DNA from: Dehalococcoidia bacterium
Lineage (GTDB): Bacteria > Chloroflexota > Dehalococcoidia > Dehalococcoidales > DAOWJH01
Reading direction: 5' to 3'
DNA length: 13,468 bases
NCBI GenBank assembly: GCA_030640495.1
Contig: DAOWJH010000094.1
Coordinates: 1-13,468 of the forward strand
Part shown: positions 8,097 through 13,468 of the stretch, piece after piece
Layout: the number at the start of each line of letters is the position of its first letter
Numbering within the stretch: the stretch's first letter is position 1
Notes under the pieces: model-generated
What the model saw: only the letters and a program-made list of their open reading frames with translations
Database searches by the model: none
Told to the model about the DNA's origin: nothing
Translations under genes and position numbers: made by a program

Positions 8097-11000
8097 AGTT
8101 AATGATTTTGATGCTGTCCGTATCTCCCTAGCTTCACCGGAGCAGATTAGGAGCTGGTCCTATGGGGAGGTAACCAAGCCAGAGACTATCAACTACCGCA
8201 CCCTGAAGCCAGAAAGGGATGGGCTTTTCTGTGAGAGGATTTTTGGTCCAACTAAAGACTTTGAATGCACTTGTGGTAAGTATAAGAGGATACGCTATAA
8301 GGGTATTATTTGCGATAAGTGTGGTGTTGAGGTAGCCCGGGCTAAGGTGCGGCGGGAACGGATGGGACATATTGAACTGGCATGTCCGGTGAGTCATATC
8401 TGGTTTGCCAAGGGGATACCTAGCCGATTGGGGCTACTGCTTGACCTATCATCACGGAATCTGGAGCGTGTTCTATATTTCTCCCATTATATTGTCACCT
8501 CTGTAGATGAGGAGGCACGCCAGGAAGCAATTAAGCAGGTTGAGGAGAGCAGCTCACAGGAAATAGCTGAGCGCCAGCGTACCCTTGAGGCTAAAATCAC
8601 AGAGATAGAACAGAAGGGGGCAACAGTAGAGGAAGTAAATCAGCTCCAGCGCAATTTTATTGATGAAAGAATACTGCTTGAGGAAAAGCTTCCGGTTAAT
8701 GTAGAACAGCTAAAAGACCTCAGGAAAGGCGCATTGCTCACCGAGAATCAATACCACGAACTTAAAGAGAAATATGGTCAGGTTTTTGAGGCTGGGATGG
8801 GAGCTGAAGCCATTCTCCAGCTTCTTAAAGATATTGACCTTGACGAGATACGCAATAATTTACTCCAAGAAATCCGTTCTAGTTCAGGTCAACGCCGCAA
8901 GAAGGCAAGCAAGCAGCTACAACTAGTGGAAGCCTTCCGCCGTAGTGGCAATAAGTCAGAGTGGATGGTTGTAACTGTGCTACCTGTCCTACCCCCCGAT
9001 CTCCGGCCTATGGTTCAACTAGACGGGGGGCGGTTCGCTACCAGTGACCTTAATGACCTATACCGACGAGTTATCAACCGTAATAACCGATTGCGCCATT
9101 TGCTGGAAATTGGGGCACCAGAAATTATTGTGCGTAACGAGAAACGGATGCTCCAGGAAGCAGTTGACTCCCTTATTGATAATGGGAAAAGGGGACGAAC
9201 TGTCTCAGTCAGTGGCAATCATAAATTGAAGTCACTGTCAGATATGCTCCGAGGTAAACAAGGACGCTTTCGCCAGAATCTGCTGGGCAAGCGGGTTGAC
9301 TACAGCGGGCGCTCGGTCATTGTCGTTGGTCCAGAGCTCAAGCTTCATCAATGCGGTTTACCCCGACGGATGGCTCTGGAGCTATTCAAGCCATTCATTA
9401 TGCACCGCCTAGTGAAGCAAGGGCTTGCCCACAACATTAAGAGTGCCCGTCGGCTGGCGGAGAGAGCTAAGCCAGAAATATACGACATTCTTGAGGAGGT
9501 GGTTAAGGAGCGACCGGTGTTGCTCAACCGGGCTCCCACTTTGCACCGACTTAGCATCCAAGCTTTCGAGCCAGTGCTCATTGATGGTAGTGCCATCCAG
9601 ATTCACCCTCTGGTATGTGCTGCTTTCAATGCTGATTTTGATGGTGACCAGATGGCGGTTCACATCCCCCTGTCTAAAGCAGCAGTCAAAGGGGCTAGAG
9701 AGATGATGCTCAGCATTCACAATATGTTGCTTCCATCTTCTGGTGAGCCAATAATAACCCCAACCCTGGATATGGTTCTCGGCTGCTACTACCTGACTAC
9801 CATCAAGCCTGAAGCTAAGAGAGAAGGCGCAGTCTTTGGCAGTTTTGAAGAGGCAAAGCTTACCTATGAACTTGGGGCTATTGACCTCAGAGCTGAGATT
9901 GAGGTCAGGGAGCGGCAAGGGGGCGAGCAAAGGATTAAGACTAGCGTTGGCCGCATTATCTTTAATGAGGTCTTACCCCTGGAGCTAGGCTTCTACAACA
10001 AGACAATTGATAAGTCAGCCTTAAAGCAGATAGTAACTGATTGCTATAAGCTACTAAGTAATGAAGATATGGCAGTGGTGCTGGACAATCTCAAACAATT
10101 GGGCTTCCACTATGCCACCAAGTCAGGTGTTACCATTGCCATGAGCGATATTAAAGTTCCTCAGAGCAAGCCGAAGCTACTAGCAGAAGCAGAGGAAAGG
10201 ACAGCTATCATTGAGACTCAGTATCATCGTGGCTTAATCACTGAGGAAGAAAAGTATGACGGCGTCATAGAAGCATGGATAGAAACTACCGACAGGATTA
10301 CTGATACTATCTCCGAGACCCTTGACCGCTACGGTGGCATTTACATGATGGCAACTTCTGGAGCAAAGGGGAATATTTCCCAGATTAGACAGATGGCAGG
10401 CATGCGGGGCTTGATGACTAACCCCTCAGGTAAAATAATTGACTTTCCTATAAAGTCGAGTCTTCGTGAAGGGCTTAGTGTTCTGGAGTACTTTATTTCT
10501 ACTCATGGTGCCCGCAAAGGATTAGCCGATACTGCCCTGAGGACATCAGGTAGCGGTTATCTCACCAGACGCCTCATAGATGTTGCCCAGGATGTTATCA
10601 CTCTTCAGGAGGACTGCGGGACTCTAGACGGCATATGGCTGTCTAAACCGCAGGAAAAGGAGCTACTACCACCACTTGCTGAGCGAATAACAGGTCGGTT
10701 GGCTGCTAGTAAACTGGTTAATCCCCACAGTGGAGAAACCATCGTTGAGCAGAATGAGGAAATTGATGAGCAGAAGGTAAATGAAATTGTTAATGCTGGG
10801 ATAACCAAAGTTCATGTCAGGTCGCCTCTTAGCTGTCAGTCAAGGCAGGGAGCCTGCCAACGGTGCTATGGCAGAGACCTCGCTCGTAGGCGTCTGGTTG
10901 CCCCCAAAACTGCAGTCGGCATAACTGCCGCTCAGAGCATCGGTGAGCCGGGTACTCAGCTAACGCTACGCACCTTCCACACTGGCGGCGTGGTAGGACT

Positions 11001-11982
11001 TGATATCACTAGCGGTCTGCCCAGGGTGGAAGAACTCTTTGAGGCAAGACTGCCTAAGACCCAAGCGATTATCTCAGAAATAGATGGGGTAGCTGAGGCG
11101 ATTGACAATGAAGAGGGGAAACGGATTAAGGTTACCAGTTCTGAGGTATTCCGTGATGAGTATTCACTGCCTCGTGGCTGGCAAATCATGGTGAACAAAG
11201 GTCAATGGGTAGATATAGGAGCAGTGCTAGCCTGTCAAGCCCCTGAGAGTGAAGCTTCATCACAGTCAGTAGCCCTAACCACTGAAACTCAAGCCATCCT
11301 AGCTCGTGTGGCTGGTGAGGTAGTTATTAAAGCTAAGCAGTTAGCTATCAAATATGAGGAGAGGGAGGAGCGAGAGTATGTTGTTTCGGCTGCCACCCAT
11401 ATTCGCGTTCAAAATGAAGACCAAATAAAGGCGGGGCAGCAACTTACCGATGGCTCTATCAACCCACAGGATATACTGCATATTTTGGGCAAGGAGGCAG
11501 TCCAACAGTACCTAGTAGATGAGGTACAAAAGGTGTACCGCTCCCAAGGGGTGAACATAAATGATAAGCACATTGAGGTCATCGTTCATCAGATGCTAGC
11601 CAAGGTTTGTATTGATTCCTCAGGTGACACCGACCTAGTGCCCGGAGAGTTGATAGACAGGTTTCGTTATGAAGACATTAATGCTAAGGTACTGGCTGAA
11701 GGGGGTGAGCCAGCCACCGCTCACACGGTATTAATGGGTATAACCAGAGCCTCGCTGAACACTGATAGCTGGCTGGCAGCAGCGTCCTTCCAGGAGACTA
11801 CCAGAGTGCTTACCGATGCCGCAATTTATGGCAAGGTAGATAAACTGATTGGGCTTAAGGAAAATGTAATCATTGGTAAGCTAATCCCAGCCTGCTACCC
11901 AGGTTCTAAGGAAGTGCCGGAGTTAGCATCCGGAGAAGAAGAGCAAGAGAGGCTAGCTAGGGTCTCCGACACCACGATTTGA
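8089..11982 (+). CDS. rpoC: DNA-directed RNA polymerase beta' subunit
   Basis: Catalytic subunit of RNA polymerase. All key sites are present over 1297 residues. The N-terminal zinc site is C60/C62/C75/C78. The active-site NADFDGDQMAVH carries Mg-binding D516, D518 and D520. The bridge-helix region (SGAKGNISQIRQMAGMRG) leads to the second zinc site C843, C916, C923, C926. The trigger loop reads GTQLTLRTFHTGG with R961 and H964, and Leu 960 stands where E. coli has Met. A charged helical segment at about 140-215, before the coiled-coil clamp helices, resembles the longer linker seen in many Gram-positive and Chloroflexota proteins. The C-terminal segment around LMGITRASLNTDSWLAAASFQETTRVL is complete. 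ATG 8089 lies inside the end of rpoB (8-bp overlap), with AGAGG at 8081-8085 and GAGG a little further upstream as ribosome binding sequence. An intrinsic terminator follows 16 bases after the stop. Confidence 0.99.
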   Translation: MLEVNDFDAVRISLASPEQIRSWSYGEVTKPETINYRTLKPERDGLFCERIFGPTKDFECTCGKYKRIRYKGIICDKCGVEVARAKVRRERMGHIELACPVSHIWFAKGIPSRLGLLLDLSSRNLERVLYFSHYIVTSVDEEARQEAIKQVEESSSQEIAERQRTLEAKITEIEQKGATVEEVNQLQRNFIDERILLEEKLPVNVEQLKDLRKGALLTENQYHELKEKYGQVFEAGMGAEAILQLLKDIDLDEIRNNLLQEIRSSSGQRRKKASKQLQLVEAFRRSGNKSEWMVVTVLPVLPPDLRPMVQLDGGRFATSDLNDLYRRVINRNNRLRHLLEIGAPEIIVRNEKRMLQEAVDSLIDNGKRGRTVSVSGNHKLKSLSDMLRGKQGRFRQNLLGKRVDYSGRSVIVVGPELKLHQCGLPRRMALELFKPFIMHRLVKQGLAHNIKSARRLAERAKPEIYDILEEVVKERPVLLNRAPTLHRLSIQAFEPVLIDGSAIQIHPLVCAAFNADFDGDQMAVHIPLSKAAVKGAREMMLSIHNMLLPSSGEPIITPTLDMVLGCYYLTTIKPEAKREGAVFGSFEEAKLTYELGAIDLRAEIEVRERQGGEQRIKTSVGRIIFNEVLPLELGFYNKTIDKSALKQIVTDCYKLLSNEDMAVVLDNLKQLGFHYATKSGVTIAMSDIKVPQSKPKLLAEAEERTAIIETQYHRGLITEEEKYDGVIEAWIETTDRITDTISETLDRYGGIYMMATSGAKGNISQIRQMAGMRGLMTNPSGKIIDFPIKSSLREGLSVLEYFISTHGARKGLADTALRTSGSGYLTRRLIDVAQDVITLQEDCGTLDGIWLSKPQEKELLPPLAERITGRLAASKLVNPHSGETIVEQNEEIDEQKVNEIVNAGITKVHVRSPLSCQSRQGACQRCYGRDLARRRLVAPKTAVGITAAQSIGEPGTQLTLRTFHTGGVVGLDITSGLPRVEELFEARLPKTQAIISEIDGVAEAIDNEEGKRIKVTSSEVFRDEYSLPRGWQIMVNKGQWVDIGAVLACQAPESEASSQSVALTTETQAILARVAGEVVIKAKQLAIKYEEREEREYVVSAATHIRVQNEDQIKAGQQLTDGSINPQDILHILGKEAVQQYLVDEVQKVYRSQGVNINDKHIEVIVHQMLAKVCIDSSGDTDLVPGELIDRFRYEDINAKVLAEGGEPATAHTVLMGITRASLNTDSWLAAASFQETTRVLTDAAIYGKVDKLIGLKENVIIGKLIPACYPGSKEVPELASGEEEQERLARVSDTTI

Positions 11983-11997
11983 TTACTGTGATAATAG

Positions 11998-12036
11998 GGA
12001 GCTGTCCTATCATAATGAGGGCAGCTCTATTTTATT
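11998..12036 (+). terminator. Intrinsic terminator of the rpoBC operon
   Basis: GAGCTGTCCT (11999-12008) pairs with AGGGCAGCTC (12018-12027) over ten base pairs with one G-T wobble, extended by an outer G-T pair. The 9-nt loop is ATCATAATG. The T-rich tract ATTTTATT follows at 12029-12036. Stem, loop and tail all fit a Rho-independent terminator, placed immediately after rpoC. Confidence 0.87.
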
Positions 12037-12111
12037 GCAAGTTTTGTTTATTAATCTCATCCCCGTTAAGCACCCAGAAAAATCTTTCATTTCCCCGAGG
12101 ATCTGCTTTAA

Positions 12112-12155
12112 CCCCCACGCACGAGGCGAGTCGGCTCAGGAGACCTCGGTGGGGG
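12112..12155. repeat. GC-rich palindromic hairpin element, possibly REP-like
   Basis: CCCCCAC (12112-12118) pairs with GTGGGGG (12149-12155). After a 3-nt bulge (GCA), CGAGG (12122-12126) pairs with CCTCG (12144-12148), and a small GAG/CTC pairing lies inside. The result is a 12-bp bulged stem that is far more GC-rich than its AT-rich surroundings. No T-run follows. The upstream segment CCGAGG (12095-12100) can compete for CCTCGG (12144-12149). I do not recognise a named riboswitch or small RNA. An extragenic palindromic repeat dispersed in the genome is the likeliest explanation; a structured leader for a short ORF is the alternative. Confidence 0.55.
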
Positions 12156-12168
12156 GAGGAATTTATAT

Positions 12169-12285
12169 ATGAATATCTTCTGTAAGATGGGTCCACCGTT
12201 TAATCTAGTCTTGATAAATGGGCTCTGTTGCCGATTTACTATGGTGAGGTTTATTTATATTGACCGGGGTAAAGACGTGGTATAA
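12169..12285 (+). CDS. Doubtful 38-residue small ORF between rpoC and ruvB
   Basis: ATG 12169 follows GGAGGA (12155-12160) by eight bases, a textbook ribosome binding spacing, and opens a 38-codon frame ending at TAA 12283-12285. The peptide (starting MNIFCKMGPPFNLVL, with a CC pair in the middle) resembles nothing I know. The G-rich ribosome binding sequence is partly inside the palindromic hairpin, and the stop codon lies within the -10 box of the ruvB promoter. I see no good promoter for it after the rpoBC terminator. It may be chance. Confidence 0.2.
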   Translation: MNIFCKMGPPFNLVLINGLCCRFTMVRFIYIDRGKDVV

Positions 12286-12286
12286 T
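12260..12286 (+). promoter_or_regulatory. Extended -10 promoter for ruvB
   Basis: A perfect TATAAT (12281-12286) is preceded by TG at 12278-12279 (TGGTATAAT, an extended -10). TTGACC (12260-12265) lies 15 bp upstream as a -35 box; that spacing is short, but an extended -10 makes the -35 less critical. The start would be near 12293, giving a leader of about 117 nt before ruvB. It lies downstream of the rpoBC terminator, so ruvB appears to be transcribed independently. Confidence 0.75.
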
Positions 12287-12300
12287 AGGGTTGTTTATTA

Positions 12301-12377
12301 AAAGGGGATTTCATTAGCTTTCTTGTAGGGTAATAAGGAAATTATCTTCCCTCTTCCCTTTGTCAACAAGGGGATTT
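12301..12377 (+). promoter_or_regulatory. ruvB leader with repeated decamer and alternative hairpins
   Basis: AAGGGGATTT occurs at 12302-12311 and again at 12368-12377. The second copy forms a hairpin with TCCCTTTG (12355-12362) around a TCAA tetraloop: eight pairs, 12355-12374, one G-T wobble, followed by TTTATTAAAT. The first copy can make the same seven pairs with the same pyrimidine segment, so the two pairings exclude each other, as in an attenuator. The trailing T-tract is weak, so termination is uncertain. No known riboswitch class is recognised. Confidence 0.35.
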
Positions 12378-12396
12378 ATTAAATAAGAGCCTAGGG

Positions 12397-12409
12397 GGGT
12401 GAGATTAAA
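12397..12409 (+). promoter_or_regulatory. Ribosome binding site that decides the ruvB start
   Basis: GGGTGAGATTAAA is identical to the 13 bases at 3217-3229 that lead into the etfB ATG. Its GGTGA core (12398-12402) sits seven bases before the ATA at 12410, against six for etfB. It is preceded by further Gs (12394-12396), making a strong anti-Shine-Dalgarno match. It points to 12410 as the initiation codon. Confidence 0.7.
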
Positions 12410-13432
12410 ATAGAGCGCGTTATATCGGGTAAACGTAGCACTGAGGACGTACAACTTGATACCAGCCTCCGACCCCGACACCTTGATGACTTCACTGGGC
12501 AAACTAGGATTAAGGACAATCTGAATATAGCTATCGTGGCTGCTAAAGGGAGGGGTGAGGCACTAGACCACGTACTACTCTACGGTCCACCTGGTCTAGG
12601 CAAGACCACCCTGGCTTATATTATAGCTGCTGAGATGGGGGTCAATATCAAGATTACCTCAGGTCCAGCGGTAGAGCGCACTGGAGACCTGGCGGCTATC
12701 CTAACTAACCTCCGCAGCCAAGATATACTTTTTATTGATGAAATCCACCGCCTCAGTCGGGTAGTAGAGGAGGTGTTATATCCAGCCATGGAAGATTTTG
12801 CTCTGGATATTATTATAGGTAAGGGAGCTGGTGCCAAAAGCTTGAGGCTAAATCTACCCGCCTTCACCCTGATTGGTGCTACTACTCGCTTTGCCCTGCT
12901 GAGTCCACCCCTCCGAGACCGATTTGGCGCCATCTATCGCCTAGATTTCTACGACCAAGCATCTATAGAAACAATCCTCAAACGCTCAGCCCGAATTCTC
13001 CAGGTGAAAGCCGAGGACGAGGGGTTGAAGGAAATAGCCCGCCGGGCTAGAGGCACACCTCGTGTGGCTAACCGACTGCTCAAGCGAGTCAGAGACTATG
13101 CCCAGGTGATGGCAGATGGCATAGCCACCCAGTCAGTAGCAGTTGAGGCGCTGTCTAAACTTGAGGTTGACCATATAGGGCTGGATGAGATAGACCACAA
13201 GGTACTACGTACTATTATTGACAAGTTTAATGGTGGTCCGGTGGGGCTGGAAACTATTGCCGCCTCCATCAGCGAGGAGGCAGATACGATTATGGATGTC
13301 TACGAGCCTTATCTTCTACAACTGGGCTTTCTGGAGCGAACCCCTCGTGGTCGATTGGCTACCCAATTGGCATATCAGCACCTCGGCCTGCCTTATAATA
13401 AGGCAAAGCCCCCTCAGCCAACCCTGTGGTAA
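12410..13432 (+). CDS. ruvB: Holliday junction branch migration ATPase RuvB, with an apparent ATA start
   Basis: RuvB is the hexameric AAA+ motor that, with RuvA, drives branch migration of Holliday junctions. Read from ATA 12410 it has 340 residues, the normal length, and an orthodox N-terminus: ERVISGKRSTEDVQLD, then SLRPRHLDDFTGQ. Walker A GPPGLGKT is at 59-66 (K65), Walker B DEIH at 110-113, sensor 1 GATTR at 156-160, and RDRF with the arginine-finger region at 169-172. The GTPRVANRLLKRVRD sensor 2 segment and a C-terminal winged-helix domain ending YQHLGL follow. An in-frame stop at 12392-12394 allows only ATT 12404 or ATA 12410 as upstream starts, and the ribosome binding sequence favours ATA. 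The first standard start, GTG 12536, would remove 42 residues, including conserved N-terminal sequence. ruvA and ruvC are not in the window. The product is certain; the start is less so. Confidence 0.95.
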   Translation: MERVISGKRSTEDVQLDTSLRPRHLDDFTGQTRIKDNLNIAIVAAKGRGEALDHVLLYGPPGLGKTTLAYIIAAEMGVNIKITSGPAVERTGDLAAILTNLRSQDILFIDEIHRLSRVVEEVLYPAMEDFALDIIIGKGAGAKSLRLNLPAFTLIGATTRFALLSPPLRDRFGAIYRLDFYDQASIETILKRSARILQVKAEDEGLKEIARRARGTPRVANRLLKRVRDYAQVMADGIATQSVAVEALSKLEVDHIGLDEIDHKVLRTIIDKFNGGPVGLETIAASISEEADTIMDVYEPYLLQLGFLERTPRGRLATQLAYQHLGLPYNKAKPPQPTLW

Positions 13433-13468
13433 GGTAGCAAATTTAACTAACCGCTTTGATAGAATGGG

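Noticed and set aside
9409..9930. 173-codon reverse-strand ORF inside rpoC
   Set aside because: It is antisense to the catalytic core of rpoC, which fully explains the sequence, and has no ribosome binding site or recognisable protein.
12035..12072. Promoter candidates between the rpoBC terminator and the palindrome (TTGCAA, TTGTTT)
   Set aside because: No acceptable -10 box lies at 16-18 bp from either hexamer.
11979..12185. 68-codon ORF starting at the end of rpoC
   Set aside because: It runs through the intrinsic terminator and the palindromic element and has no family resemblance. The Arg/Pro-rich end is what a translated palindromic repeat looks like.
12404..12406. ATT as an alternative ruvB start
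   Set aside because: It is in frame, but only one base after the GGTGA core, too close for normal initiation. ATA 12410 has the right spacing.
12314..12502. 62-codon reverse-strand ORF over the ruvB leader and N-terminus
   Set aside because: It overlaps the real ruvB N-terminus and its leader structures, and the peptide has no recognisable features.
12536..12538. GTG as the ruvB start
   Set aside because: It would remove 42 residues of conserved RuvB sequence (SLRP, FTGQ), and there is no Shine-Dalgarno sequence before it.
13433..13468. TAGAAT near the window end (13460-13465) as a promoter for the next gene
   Set aside because: There is no -35 match 15-19 bp upstream, and the downstream gene is outside the window.

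Overview
All recognisable genes lie on the + strand. The window joins two unrelated parts: an electron-transfer-flavoprotein module (about 63-4107) and a core information-processing segment, rpoB-rpoC-ruvB (about 4392-13432). The protein sequences, the moderate base composition with free use of ATA for Ile, and rpoBC lying apart from the ribosomal protein genes all suggest a Chloroflexota bacterium of the Dehalococcoidia type, probably an anaerobe. This assignment is inferred from sequence style and is not proven. From memory, an rpoB-rpoC-ruvB order also occurs in Dehalococcoides-like genomes.

Region 1 (63-4107) encodes EtfA, a membrane-bound Fe-S oxidoreductase of the EtfAB:menaquinone oxidoreductase (EMO, HdrD-like) type, and EtfB. 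EtfA and EtfB would form a soluble FAD heterodimer that collects electrons from acyl-CoA dehydrogenases or similar enzymes. The membrane protein would pass them through two ferredoxin-type and two CCG-type clusters, and probably heme b, to the quinone pool. The unusual point is the order: the oxidoreductase gene sits between etfA and etfB.

Region 2 (4108-4391) is a 284-bp control region. It holds a near-perfect sigma-70-type promoter (TTGACA, 17 bp, TAGAAT), an 8-bp-arm inverted repeat five bases upstream of the -35 box, and a leader of about 125 nt with a good Shine-Dalgarno sequence before rpoB.

Region 3 (4392-12036) is rpoB and rpoC, overlapping by 8 bp, followed by a clear intrinsic terminator. 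Both subunits look complete, with all catalytic and zinc-binding residues in place.

Region 4 (12037-12409) is 373 bp without a firm gene. It contains a GC-rich palindromic element, a doubtful 38-codon ORF, an extended -10 promoter, and a leader with two copies of a decamer that can pair with the same pyrimidine segment. Then comes ruvB (Holliday-junction branch-migration ATPase). Its only well-placed start codon is ATA, preceded by the same 13 bases that precede the etfB ATG.

I saw no CRISPR array, mobile element, tRNA or rRNA, and no clearly new multi-gene system. The best leads are the ATA start of ruvB, the regulatory structures in the two long gaps, and the split etf operon.
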